From Asaia bogorensis (GTDB lineage Bacteria; Pseudomonadota; Alphaproteobacteria; Acetobacterales; Acetobacteraceae): 42,143 nucleotides of DNA. The position numbers were made by a program, and so were the translations under genes. Below the pieces are notes generated by a model. That model saw only the letters and a list, made by a program, of their open reading frames with translations. It was not told where the DNA came from and made no database searches. The stretch lies in contig CAMBRC010000035.1 of NCBI GenBank assembly GCA_945869965.1, positions 1 to 42,143 of the forward strand. Reading direction: 5' to 3'. Positions 8,014 to 15,619 of this stretch are shown here, in pieces; the first letter of the stretch is position 1, and each line of letters opens with the position of its first letter.

Positions 8014-8610
8014 ATGAAACTCGCCTTCTCCGCCGCCAGCCCCTATGTCCGCAAGGTGATGGCCTGTGCCATCGCGCGCGGCATCGAGGGGCAAATCGAA
8101 AAGGCCAAGATCGGCACCACCGACCCGGCCCTGCTGGTCATCAACCCGCTGTCCAAGGTGCCGTCGCTGGTCGGCGAGGGCGGCATCGCGCTGTACGACA
8201 GCCCGGTGATCTGCGAGTACATCGATAGCGTCGGTTCGGCACCGCCGCTGTTTCCGCCGGCCGGGCCGGCCCGCTGGACCGCGATTCGCCGTGCGGCCCT
8301 GGGCGACGGGATCATGGACGCGGCCCAGCCGCGCCGGCGCGAACTGGCGCTGCCGCAGGATGAAGGGCGGACGACCTGGATCGAACAGCAGAAGGGCAAG
8401 GTGACGCGCGCGCTGGATGCGCTGGAGGCCGAGGCGGATTCGCTGAACGGGCTTTCGACCTATGGCGAGATCACCATTGCCTGTGCGCTCGGCTACCTGG
8501 ATTTCCGCTTTGCCAATGAGCCATGGCGCCCCGGGCATCCGAAACTGACCGTATGGTATGAGATGGTCGTGGCGATGAAGCCGATGGCCGAGACGATGCC
8601 GGTCGGGTAA
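8014..8610 (+). CDS. glutathione S-transferase family protein
   Basis: This is 198 residues from the ATG at 8014, with GAGGGA nine bases upstream. The N-terminal thioredoxin-like domain begins MKLAFSAASPYVRKV (Ser in the position of the usual catalytic Ser/Cys). It includes NPLSKVPSLV with the cis-Pro at about residue 51 and the glutathione-contacting YDSPVICEYID at about 67. The C-terminal helical domain follows (ALGYLDFRF near 155-163). The usual family length is about 200. It is a cytosolic detoxification-type enzyme; the substrate is unknown. No terminator element follows directly. Confidence 0.9.
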   Translation: MKLAFSAASPYVRKVMACAIARGIEGQIEKAKIGTTDPALLVINPLSKVPSLVGEGGIALYDSPVICEYIDSVGSAPPLFPPAGPARWTAIRRAALGDGIMDAAQPRRRELALPQDEGRTTWIEQQKGKVTRALDALEAEADSLNGLSTYGEITIACALGYLDFRFANEPWRPGHPKLTVWYEMVVAMKPMAETMPVG

Positions 8611-8931
8611 TCGGTCATTATATCGATATCGTAATAATATGGACGCAGGCGAGCATCCCTCCGCGAAAGGGAATTTTCGCCCGCGGTGACGGCCGGCGAG
8701 CGGAGGTGCGCGCGCCGGCCGGCGGCGCGGGGGCGTGGGTTCGGATGGCAGGTTTGGCGCGGGGCGATTCGGCGGGGTGGCGGCCACGGTGCGGCCGGCT
8801 GGGATGATGGGTCTGGGAATGGCCAGGCGCCGGAAGCGGGCGCGGAGTCGCGGTGTATGGGCGGAACCGGCGAGGCGGTCTTGACAGGCGATCGGGCCGC
8901 ACAGGCGCGGATGGGCCTGGCGGATCGGGGG
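8611..8931. other. intergenic stretch, probably part of a degenerate Pro/Arg-rich ORF on the minus strand
   Basis: No plus-strand gene is credible. On the minus strand the frame of the conserved block at 8932-9009 stays open through this stretch with Pro/Arg-rich sequence, but has no stop before it runs antisense through the GST gene. Another minus frame stops at 8618. A near-palindromic AT-rich spot (ATATCGATAT, about 8620-8630) lies directly after the GST stop. Confidence 0.35.
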
Positions 8932-9033
8932 CGCGGGGAGAAGGCCGGATTGCCAGAGCTGGATAAGCTGCTCCAGACGGCCGAAAATACGTGCGAAAAT
9001 GGCCGCGATCATGGCGTGCACGGCGGCGGGCAA
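8932..9033 (-). pseudogene. copy B of a small Pro/Arg-rich protein family (conserved block, 3' end unclear)
   Basis: On the minus strand a block of 26 codons (9009 down to 8932) reads IAAIFARIFGRLEQ, then LIQ, then LWQSGLLPA. It matches 21 of 26 residues of the block in the ORF at 30465-30965. Eight of the 13 codons that differ are synonymous, which argues for past selection on protein. Possible starts are ATG 9012 or TTG 9033. Downstream the frame is Pro/Arg-rich and has a weak match (PFAEGCSPAS) to the other copy's tail, but no stop in a sensible place. I call it a gene remnant or a gene with a lost stop. Function is unknown. Confidence 0.4.
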
Positions 9034-9197
9034 CCAGGCGCAGTTCTCCCGCGCCGCTTTCGCGGTGTGGCGGTTGGCGATCCCGGCGCCGAGAGAAGAA
9101 GATTTAATTACTATTTGTCGGGATAATACCCCAACAACGCCAGCAATTAAAGGAAAAAATATCAGATTCTTAGGACAATAGGATTCAGGAGAGGATT
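9034..9197. other. AT-richer intergenic stretch before repeat locus 3
   Basis: No gene is seen. On the minus strand the frame of copy B remains open upstream (reading NRHTAKAARENCAWLPAAV before the Met), so the gene may begin further upstream. A local drop in GC at 9100-9190 (GAAGAAGATTTAATTAC and similar) could hold its promoter. Confidence 0.3.
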
Positions 9198-9336
9198 CTT
9201 CTTTTTGTGAACAAAAAGAAGCAAAAAAACTTTATCCGCTTAGTGAGGAGCGTATTCCTGGCCTCTCAGCGGTGCCCGGGAAGGCAGAGGGCAAATGAAT
9301 GAAGTTTTTTTGCTTCTTTTTGTTCACAAAAAGAAG
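9198..9336. repeat. paired AT-rich 3'-end element, locus 3
   Basis: Arms face inward. The left hairpin is at 9198-9221 (stem CTTCTTTTTG, loop TGAA), arm CAAAAAAACTTTATCC. The right arm is ATGAAGTTTTTTTG and the right hairpin is at 9313-9336 (TTCA loop). The two hairpins are exact reverse complements. The locus is between convergent genes, 31 bases from the stop of the complex I subunit gene. Confidence 0.85.
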
Positions 9337-9367
9337 ACTTTTTGCGTTCTCGCTTAACGCACTCCGT

Positions 9368-9670
9368 TCAGTGGGTCCAATTCTCCAACCGGCCGGCGCG
9401 GAAATTGTCGCTATATGCCTTGGGTTTCGTCACCCGTTGTTGCGGCAGTTCGACCACGTGGGGGATGGCTTCGCGGGTGGCATAGGCCACGGCTTCATCG
9501 CGGCTGGCGAAGACCAGGCGGATTTGTGCCTGGGTGTCCGCGCTGCCGATCCAGCCCATCAGGGGGTCGGCGCGGCGGGCTTCGGTCTGTTCGAATTCGA
9601 GCACCCAGCTATCTTTCGCGCGGCCGGACTGCATGGCGTTCTTGGGGATCTGGTAGATGCGCGCGCGCAT
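9368..9670 (-). CDS. NADH dehydrogenase (complex I) accessory subunit, NDUFS4-like (ETC complex I family)
   Basis: This is 100 residues from the ATG at 9670, preceded by AGGAGAG. The sequence MRARIYQIPKNAMQSG, then WVLEFEQ, then DPLMGWIGSADTQAQIRLVF, and finally KPKAYSDNFR is the signature of the alphaproteobacterial homologue of mitochondrial NDUFS4. This small peripheral subunit sits on the matrix/cytoplasmic arm of complex I. Length is normal for the bacterial form. It stands alone here, with tRNA-Pro 53 bases upstream, and away from any nuo operon, as is usual. Confidence 0.9.
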   Translation of the reverse strand: MRARIYQIPKNAMQSGRAKDSWVLEFEQTEARRADPLMGWIGSADTQAQIRLVFASRDEAVAYATREAIPHVVELPQQRVTKPKAYSDNFRAGRLENWTH

Positions 9671-9723
9671 GGGCTCTCCTATCGTCAGAAACGGGCAGGG
9701 TTGCCCGGCCGGTTCATCCGCAC

Positions 9724-9800
9724 TGGTCGGGGCGGCCGGACTCGAACCGGCGGCCTCCTGTACCCAAAACAGGCGCGCTACCAGGCTGCGCCACGCCCCG
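9724..9800 (-). tRNA. tRNA-Pro (anticodon TGG)
   Basis: Read on the minus strand, 77 bases fold as acceptor CGGGGCG/CGCCCCG with discriminator A and encoded CCA. The anticodon stem CCTGT/ACAGG encloses loop TTTGGGT (anticodon TGG), and the T arm is GCCGG/CCGGC around TTCGAGT. It lies between the DUF192 gene and the NDUFS4-like gene, all on the same strand. Confidence 0.95.
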
Positions 9801-9894
9801 CGACCAGACGGTGCCGCCCCCGGAGGGACCGCGCGGCGGAAGCTATGGGCGAAGGTGCCGCAGCGCAAGCGCCAACCGCCCGGTGCGGCGCGTC

Positions 9895-10377
9895 TCAGCC
9901 GGGGTTCATCGAGAACATGATGTGCGACACCCGGTCGCCGACGTTGATTTCCAGGCGCTGGCAGGTGCCGCCGGCGACCTCCAGGGTGGCGCGGACGGGC
10001 ACCTTGCTGTCGATGATGGCCAGGCTTTGCGGGATGGTGCGTTCGACGATGGTGCGGATGCGGCCATCCTGGCCGATGAAGATCATGTCCAGGCTGGTGA
10101 TGGTGTTGCGCATCCACATCTGCGAGACGCGCGGGCGGCCCCAGTCGAACAGCATGCCGCCATCCGGGGGAACGCTGGGACGGAACATCAGGCCGATGGA
10201 TTGCTCGCGCGGGTCGATCGCCATCTCGACGTTGAAGTTATGGGTTTTTCCGCGCAGGGTGATAATCGAGATGCTCTCCTTGCGCAGGGGCGGCTGCGGG
10301 CCGTCCTGCGCGCCGGCGGGGTTTGGCAGCAACAGGGCGGGCAGGCCGAGCAGCAGGCTGCGGCGGATCATGGTCAT
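9895..10377 (-). CDS. DUF192 family secreted protein
   Basis: This is a 160-residue protein with an N-terminal signal peptide (MIRRSLLLGLPALLL, cleavage near AGAQ). The DUF192 (COG1430) pattern follows: FNVEMAIDPREQSIGLMFR at about 50-67, GMLFDWG, MWMRNTITSLDMIFIGQDGRI and a C-terminal LEINVGDRVSH. The role of the family is not established. The ATG at 10377 overlaps the stop of the deacetylase gene as ATGA, with GGAGG at the right distance, so the two are translationally coupled. Location is periplasmic or extracytoplasmic. Confidence 0.9.
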   Translation of the reverse strand: MTMIRRSLLLGLPALLLPNPAGAQDGPQPPLRKESISIITLRGKTHNFNVEMAIDPREQSIGLMFRPSVPPDGGMLFDWGRPRVSQMWMRNTITSLDMIFIGQDGRIRTIVERTIPQSLAIIDSKVPVRATLEVAGGTCQRLEINVGDRVSHIMFSMNPG

Positions 10378-11477
10378 CGTTCCTCCAAGGCCATTGCGGC
10401 AAGCTGGCGCACCGTCTCGCGCACCAGGCCCTCGCGCGGGGCGTCGCGCAGGGTGTTGATCCAGTGCGCCGGGGGTGGGCGGCCAGCGTTGCGAGTATAG
10501 CTGAGATCGCCGAGTACCGCAGCCGCCTGGGGCGTGGTTCGGTTGGGGATGTCGATGTTGTTCAGGGTGGCCCAGATGCCGGCCCAGCAGCGGCCGGCGG
10601 AGTATGGGTTGTAGCCGCCGCCGCCGGTGACGACGAGGCGAGGGGCGCGGTCGCGGATGGCGCGGACGACCTGGAAATGCGCGTTGTTGGACAGCGAGAG
10701 CTTGGCCAGCGGGTCTTCCTCCAGCGCGTCCGCCCCGGCCTGGAGCATGATCGCCTCGGGCCGGAAGCGTTCGATCAGCGGCAGAATGGCTTCGTGGAGG
10801 AGCCAGCGCAGTTCGCTGTCGTTGAAGCCCGCGGGGACGGGGAAGTTGCGCGCCATGCCGCCGGCGCGATCGTCGGCGAGGCCGGTATGGGGCCAGCGGC
10901 CGGCCTCGTGGACCGAGATGGTGAGGACGCGGGGGTCATCATGGAAGCCGTCCTGCACGCCGTCGCCGTGATGGGCGTCGATGTCGAGATAGACGATGCG
11001 GGTGAGGCCGGCGGCGAGCCATTCGGTGATGCCGAGGACGGGGTCGTTGAGGTAGCAGAAGCCGCTGGCGCGGTCCGGGCGGCCGTGATGGGTGCCGCCG
11101 CCGGGACAATGGACGATGCCGCCGGGGATCACGCTGCGGCAGGCCAGGGCGACGCCGCCGGCCGAGGTGGCCGGGCGGCGGAACATGTCGCGGAAGACCG
11201 GGTTGCCGGCGGCGCCGAGCTGGTGGCGGGCGCGGATGTCGTCGGTGACTTCCTGGTCGGCTTCGGCCTGTTTGAGGGCGGCAATGTAGGGTTGGGTATG
11301 GAACCGGTGGAGCAGGTCGTCGGTGGCCAGCGGCGCTTCGAGGTAGGCGGTGTCGTCGAGCCAGCCCATGGCCCGGACAAGATCGGTGCAGACCGACACG
11401 CGCGGGATCGCAAGCGGGTGCTTGGGGCCGTAGCTGGAGTGCCGGTAGATTTCGCTGCCGATGTAGCGTGGGGTCAT
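10374..11477 (-). CDS. histone deacetylase family protein (AcuC-like)
   Basis: This is 367 residues from the ATG at 11477; the longer in-frame extension to 11582 runs through repeat locus 4 and is not real. Arginase/deacetylase-fold motifs are clear: HHGRPDRASGFCYLND (catalytic His pair), YLDIDAHHGDGVQ (zinc Asp/His), LQAGADALEEDPLAKLSLSN (second zinc Asp) and GGGGYN. AcuC-type enzymes deacetylate proteins, acetyl-CoA synthetase being the classic case. No acetoin genes are adjacent; the 3' neighbour is the coupled DUF192 gene. Zinc ligands all appear intact, so the enzyme should be active. Confidence 0.9.
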   Translation of the reverse strand: MTPRYIGSEIYRHSSYGPKHPLAIPRVSVCTDLVRAMGWLDDTAYLEAPLATDDLLHRFHTQPYIAALKQAEADQEVTDDIRARHQLGAAGNPVFRDMFRRPATSAGGVALACRSVIPGGIVHCPGGGTHHGRPDRASGFCYLNDPVLGITEWLAAGLTRIVYLDIDAHHGDGVQDGFHDDPRVLTISVHEAGRWPHTGLADDRAGGMARNFPVPAGFNDSELRWLLHEAILPLIERFRPEAIMLQAGADALEEDPLAKLSLSNNAHFQVVRAIRDRAPRLVVTGGGGYNPYSAGRCWAGIWATLNNIDIPNRTTPQAAAVLGDLSYTRNAGRPPPAHWINTLRDAPREGLVRETVRQLAAMALEER

Positions 11478-11516
11478 ATCAACCCTGGTGCTGCGTCCTC
11501 TGGCACGAAAGCAAGC

Positions 11517-11596
11517 GGATGAAAGTTTTTTGGTTCTTTTTTTCAAAAAAGAACAAGCGCTTCTTTTTGAAAAAAGAAGCAAAAACTTTTATTCAT
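11517..11596. repeat. paired AT-rich 3'-end element, locus 4 (arms outward)
   Basis: The order is arm GGATGAAAGTTTTTTG, hairpin 11533-11554 (GTTC/GAAC base, TTCA loop), five bases, hairpin 11560-11579 (CTTC/GAAG base, TGAA loop), then arm CAAAAACTTTTATTCAT. The outer arms can pair around the two hairpins. It sits between co-directional minus genes: it follows the stop of the methylisocitrate lyase by eight bases and precedes the deacetylase start. Confidence 0.85.
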
Positions 11597-11603
11597 TAAG
11601 GGG

Positions 11604-12518
11604 TTATTGCGGCATGCCGGTCGGCACGACGGTTTGCACGATCGAGGCGTCCAGGGCTTCGAATTCGTGCAGGCCGATGGTGTCGTAGAGTTCGGCGCGG
11701 GTTTGCATGCGGGGGAGCATGTTCTGGGTGCCACCGTCACGGGCGATGGCGGCGTAGAGTTCCTCTTGCGCTTTGCTGGCGACGCGCATGGAGCTGACGG
11801 GCCAGATCACCATGGCGTATCCCATGGCCTGGAACTCGGCGGCGGTGAAGAACGGGGTGCGGCCGAATTCGGTCATGTTGGCGAGCAGGGGGGCTTTCAC
11901 CCGGCTGGCGAATTCGCGGAACATCTCGGCGGAGGTCATGGCTTCGGGGAAGATCGCGTCGGCGCCGGCGTCGAGGTACATTTTGGCGCGGGCGACGGCA
12001 CCGTCCATGCCTTCGCTGGCGGCGGCGTCCGTGCGGGCGATGATGTAGAGGTGGCGGCGGGCTTTGCGGGCCGCGGCGACCTTGGCGGCCATGTCGTGGG
12101 CGTCGGCGAGTTTCTTGTCGTTGAGGTGGCCGCATTTTTTCGGCAGGAGCTGGTCTTCGATGTGGACGGCGCCGGCGCCGGCGTCTTCGAAGCTGCGGAC
12201 CATGTGCATGACGTTGAGGGCCTCGCCATAGCCGGTGTCGCCGTCCACCAGGACCGGCAGGCCGGAGGCGCGGGCGACCTGGCGGACGAAGAAGCAGACT
12301 TCGTCCACGGTGATCATGCCGAGGTCGGGGATGCCCATGGAAGCGGTCATGGCGGCACCCGAGAGGTAGAGGCCCTCGAAGCCCGCGCGCTTGGCCTGCA
12401 GGGCTGCCATGCCGTTATGGGCGCCGGGAAGCTGGGCGATGCCGCCGCGTTCGACCAGGCGGCGGAAGCGGATGCCGGCGGGCTCGGTGGGGAGGTCGTC
12501 GGCGATCAGATAGGGCAT
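11604..12518 (-). CDS. prpB: methylisocitrate lyase
   Basis: This is a 304-residue member of the PEP mutase/isocitrate lyase superfamily. The KKCGH catalytic loop (Cys at residue 129), the metal-binding VDGDTGYGEA at about 91-100 and VHIEDQ at 118-123 are those of PrpB. The enzyme cleaves 2-methylisocitrate to pyruvate and succinate in propionate breakdown. The length is usual for PrpB. No prpC or prpD is adjacent, so assignment to the methylcitrate cycle rests on motifs alone; a related lyase such as 2,3-dimethylmalate lyase is possible. It starts 11 bases after the antiporter gene and is probably co-transcribed. Confidence 0.82.
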   Translation of the reverse strand: MPYLIADDLPTEPAGIRFRRLVERGGIAQLPGAHNGMAALQAKRAGFEGLYLSGAAMTASMGIPDLGMITVDEVCFFVRQVARASGLPVLVDGDTGYGEALNVMHMVRSFEDAGAGAVHIEDQLLPKKCGHLNDKKLADAHDMAAKVAAARKARRHLYIIARTDAAASEGMDGAVARAKMYLDAGADAIFPEAMTSAEMFREFASRVKAPLLANMTEFGRTPFFTAAEFQAMGYAMVIWPVSSMRVASKAQEELYAAIARDGGTQNMLPRMQTRAELYDTIGLHEFEALDASIVQTVVPTGMPQ

Positions 12519-12529
12519 GGCGGCCTCAC

Positions 12530-13951
12530 TCAGCGGAAGAAGACAAGTGTCACCAGGGCAAACAGCGGCAACAGCAAGATCGCCGCGAAGCCGGTATAGG
12601 CGAAGAAGCCCGGCATGCGCACGCCGCGATGGGCCGCGATGCTGCGCACCATCAGGTTGGGCGCGTTGCCGATATAGGTCATCGCGCCAAAGAACACCGC
12701 ACCGGCGGAGATCGCCTGCAGGATCCGGTTATCTTCGCCGGTGAGGCGCGCGACGTCGCCGCCGGCAGTCTGGAAGAACACCAGGTAGGTCGGCGCGTTA
12801 TCCAGCACGGCGGACATCGAGCCGGTGAGCCAGAAATAGGCGATCGGGTTCGGCCGGCCGGCAGCGTCGTTGGTCAGCGCCAGCAGGCCCGACATCGGCC
12901 CGGACGCGCCGGCGGCCAGCATCTGGAGCACCGGGGCGATGGTGACGAAGATCGCCAGGAACAGCACGGCGACCTCCACCATCGGAGCCCAGGAGAACAG
13001 ATTGCCCTCGCGCACCGCCCGTGGGGTGAGCTTCAGCGACAGCGCGGCCAGCCCGAGAAGAAAGCCCATGGCGACCAGTCGCTCCAGCCCGATGGCGGTG
13101 CCGAACAGGCTGATCGGCCCCGGCTGCCAGATGCCCTGGCCCAGAACCGCGACAACGACCAGGGCAAGCAGGGCGATATTGGCCTTCCCATCGATCTGGA
13201 GGCTCTCTCGCGCCCGCGGCGGCGGGTCGGACTTGGCGAAGTGGCGATCCAGCAGCCAGAACACCGCCAGCAGCGGCAGCGAGACAAACGCCATCATGGC
13301 GCTGAGATTCAGCAGCGGCCAGAGGAACGGCACGCCGAGCAGAAAGCCGATGTAGAGCGGCGGATCGCCCAAGGGGGTGGTTGAGCCACCGATGTTGGAC
13401 ACCAGCAGGATGAAGAAGACCACCAGATGGACCTTCTGTCGCCGGTGCTGGTTGGCGCGCAACAGGGGATGGATCAGCACCATGGAGACACCAGTGGTGC
13501 CCATGACGCCGGCCAGCACGGTGCCGACCGCCAGCAAGAGGGTGTTGCCCCCCGGGGTGCCCCAGGGACCGCCGCGCAGCAGGATGCCGCCTCCCGCGGT
13601 GAACAGCGCCAGCAACAGAACCGTGAAGGGCAGGTACTCCAACAAAATGGCGTGCCAGGCGGTATGCCCCGCCACCGCCGGGCCGAACATCACCGCCTGT
13701 GGCAGCAACAGCGCCAGCGTCCAGCCCCCCGCCACTGCGGCCATGTAGCGATGCCAGAAATGCGGCGCCACCAGCGGCACGATGGCGATCGACAGCAACA
13801 GGCCGACGAAAGGGATGCCCCAGCCGATGCCCAGCACCGGACCGGCGCCAGCAGCCCAGGCCACGTCCGGCAGCAGCACCCCCGCCGATGCGATGGCCGC
13901 GTTGCGTGCCCATATGCGGATTGTGCGGCCAATGCGGTGCGTCGGTTGCAT
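12530..13951 (-). CDS. sodium:proton antiporter, NhaD-like
   Basis: This is 473 residues from the ATG at 13951; an extension to 14188 would overlap the divergent CoxG gene and has no merit. After a short N-terminal stretch (possible signal ending WAAGAG) there are about twelve hydrophobic segments. The polar motifs NIGGSTTPLGDPPLYIGF (about 255-272) and TYIGNAPNLM near the C-terminus are the paired ion-transport-superfamily signatures of the NhaD/CitMHS type. It is an inner-membrane Na+/H+ antiporter by family. It is upstream of and apparently co-transcribed with the methylisocitrate lyase, and diverges from the cox operon with only 52 bases between starts. Confidence 0.85.
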   Translation of the reverse strand: MQPTHRIGRTIRIWARNAAIASAGVLLPDVAWAAGAGPVLGIGWGIPFVGLLLSIAIVPLVAPHFWHRYMAAVAGGWTLALLLPQAVMFGPAVAGHTAWHAILLEYLPFTVLLLALFTAGGGILLRGGPWGTPGGNTLLLAVGTVLAGVMGTTGVSMVLIHPLLRANQHRRQKVHLVVFFILLVSNIGGSTTPLGDPPLYIGFLLGVPFLWPLLNLSAMMAFVSLPLLAVFWLLDRHFAKSDPPPRARESLQIDGKANIALLALVVVAVLGQGIWQPGPISLFGTAIGLERLVAMGFLLGLAALSLKLTPRAVREGNLFSWAPMVEVAVLFLAIFVTIAPVLQMLAAGASGPMSGLLALTNDAAGRPNPIAYFWLTGSMSAVLDNAPTYLVFFQTAGGDVARLTGEDNRILQAISAGAVFFGAMTYIGNAPNLMVRSIAAHRGVRMPGFFAYTGFAAILLLPLFALVTLVFFR

Positions 13952-14003
13952 GCCTATCTCCCTATAAGTAACTTCCGCCGCGCGCAACGGAGAACGGTAC
14001 CCG

Positions 14004-14633
14004 ATGGATATGTCCGGCGAGCGGCGGATTTCCGCGCCGCGCGAGAAGGTTTGGGCGGCGCTGAACGATCCTGAGGTCCTGCGCACGTCGATCCCCGGCT
14101 GCGAGACCATGGAGCGGCTGGGCGAGAACGAGCTGAAGGCGACAGCTTCGGTGAAGATCGGGCCGATTTCGGCGCGGTTTGCCGGCAAGGTGCAGCTGTT
14201 AGACCTCGATCCGCCGAATGGCTACCGCATCGAAGGCGAGGGCCAGGGGGGCGTTGCCGGGTTTGCCAAGGGTGGTGCGGTGGTGCGGCTGGTGGCCGAC
14301 GGCAGCGCGACCATCATGTCGTACGAGGTGAAGGCCAATGTCGGCGGCAAGATCGCCCAGCTTGGCGCGCGGCTGATCGATGCCAGCGCCAAGCAGATGG
14401 CTGATGCGTTTTTTGACCGGTTTGCGGCCCAGGTGGCCAGTGCCGAGGCCGAAGCGGTGGCCGCGGCCCCGTCGGCGCCGGCCTCGGTTGCCCCGGCCCC
14501 GGTTGCCCCGGCCCCTGGCATCTCGCTGCTCGACCTGATCCCGCGCGAACCCGGGGGCCTGCCGATCGTCGCCTGGATCGGCATCGCGGTGTTCATCCCG
14601 GTCGCCGTATTGCTGCTGATGGGCTTCCTCTGA
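14004..14633 (+). CDS. coxG: carbon monoxide dehydrogenase subunit G (CoxG), SRPBCC fold
   Basis: This is 209 residues. Residues 1-145 are the CoxG/SRPBCC domain (MSGERRISAPREKVWAALND, then IPGCETMERLGENELKATA, IGPISARFAGKV). A Pro/Ala linker (about 155-178) and one C-terminal membrane helix (about 188-207) follow. CoxG-like proteins are linked to membrane attachment of CODH-type molybdenum hydroxylases and, in recent work on related enzymes, to quinone delivery. The ATG at 14004 has GGAGAACGG upstream. The stop overlaps the next ATG by one base. It is the first gene of the accessory operon. Confidence 0.88.
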   Translation: MDMSGERRISAPREKVWAALNDPEVLRTSIPGCETMERLGENELKATASVKIGPISARFAGKVQLLDLDPPNGYRIEGEGQGGVAGFAKGGAVVRLVADGSATIMSYEVKANVGGKIAQLGARLIDASAKQMADAFFDRFAAQVASAEAEAVAAAPSAPASVAPAPVAPAPGISLLDLIPREPGGLPIVAWIGIAVFIPVAVLLLMGFL

Positions 14634-15538
14634 TGGCGGCGATCCCGGCAACCGTCACCGCCACCGCCGCCCTGCTCGAAGCCGGCGGCTACGTCGCGGA
14701 CACCGCACTGGCCACCACCGTCCACCTCGCCATGGCGATGGACCGGCCGCTGTTCCTGGAGGGCGAGCCCGGCACCGGCAAGACCGAGATCGCCAAGGTC
14801 CTGGCGGCCGGGCTGGATCGCCGGCTGGTGCGGCTGCAATGCTATGACGGGCTCGACCTCGCGGCGGCGGCCTATGAATGGGACCACGCCCGCCAGCTCA
14901 TGGCCATCCGCATCGCCGAGGCGACCGGCGGCACCGACCGGCAAAGCCTGTCCTCGGACATCTACGCCCGCGACTTCCTGCGCGCCCGCCCGCTGCTGTC
15001 CGCCATCGACCCCGACCTGCCGCCGGCGGTGCTGCTGATCGACGAGCTCGACCGCGCCGACGAGCCGTTCGAGGCCTTCCTGCTCGAACTCCTCGCCGAC
15101 TTCCAGATCACCGTGCCCGAATACGGCACCATCCACGCCAAGACCAAGCCGGTCGTCGTCCTCACCTCCAACCGCACCCGCGAAGTCCACGACGCCATCC
15201 GCCGCCGCTGCCTCTACCACTGGGTCGACTACCCCGACGCCAGGCGCGAACGCCTCATCCTCGCCCGCAAGGCGCCGAATGTGCAGCCAAAGCTGGCCGC
15301 CGAGATCGTCGCCTTCGTCCAGAAGCTGCGCGGCGAAGACCTGTTCAAGATGCCCGGCGTGGCCGAAAGCATCGACTGGGCCAGCGCCCTGATGCACCTC
15401 AACCAGACCGAGCTGAGCCCCGGCGCGGTCGACGAAACTCTCGGTGTTCTACTGAAATATCAAGATGATATCGCCAAAATCAAAGGCGCCGAAGCAGCCC
15501 GCCTGGTCACCGAAGCCAAGGCCCATGCAAACGGATAA
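14633..15538 (+). CDS. coxD: MoxR-family AAA+ ATPase (CoxD-like)
   Basis: This is 301 residues. Walker A is GEPGTGKTE at about 44-52 and Walker B is VLLIDELDRAD at about 127-137. The sensor region (VVLTSNRTREVHDAIRRRCLYHW) is typical of MoxR proteins. CoxD partners the VWA protein CoxE in maturing the Mo-Cu centre of CODH. The TAA stop at 15536-15538 lies inside the GGATAAAAG arm of repeat locus 5, which separates this gene from its partner. Assignment to CoxD, as opposed to a general MoxR, rests on the CoxG and CoxE neighbours. Confidence 0.88.
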   Translation: MAAIPATVTATAALLEAGGYVADTALATTVHLAMAMDRPLFLEGEPGTGKTEIAKVLAAGLDRRLVRLQCYDGLDLAAAAYEWDHARQLMAIRIAEATGGTDRQSLSSDIYARDFLRARPLLSAIDPDLPPAVLLIDELDRADEPFEAFLLELLADFQITVPEYGTIHAKTKPVVVLTSNRTREVHDAIRRRCLYHWVDYPDARRERLILARKAPNVQPKLAAEIVAFVQKLRGEDLFKMPGVAESIDWASALMHLNQTELSPGAVDETLGVLLKYQDDIAKIKGAEAARLVTEAKAHANG

Positions 15539-15605
15539 AAGTTTTTTGGTTCTTTTTTTCAAAAAAGAACTTCTTTTTGAAAAAAGAAGCAAAAACTTTT
15601 TATCC
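15533..15605. repeat. paired AT-rich element, locus 5, inside the cox operon (arms outward)
   Basis: The arm GGATAAAAGTTTTTTG (15533-15548) contains the stop codon of the MoxR gene. Hairpin 15549-15570 (GTTC/GAAC, TTCA loop) abuts hairpin 15570-15589 (CTTC/GAAG, TGAA loop), sharing one C, and the arm CAAAAACTTTTTATCC closes the element. The outer arms are complementary over about 16 bases. It lies between two functionally linked genes, 15 bases before the CoxE start. Confidence 0.85.
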
Positions 15606-15619
15606 CTTGGTGCCGGGCC

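Noticed and set aside
7942-9033. 363-codon minus-strand ORF covering the GST gene
   Set aside because: Only its first part (8932-9033) shows homology; the rest is antisense to a well-supported GST gene.
9299-10459. Plus-strand ORF starting MKFFCFFLFTKRR
   Set aside because: Its start is the repeat hairpin and its body is antisense to the NDUFS4-like gene, tRNA-Pro and DUF192 gene; the same false N-terminus recurs at other repeat loci.
12530-14188. Longer N-terminus for the NhaD-like antiporter
   Set aside because: It would overlap the divergent CoxG gene by about 185 bases; the ATG at 13951 fits the family.
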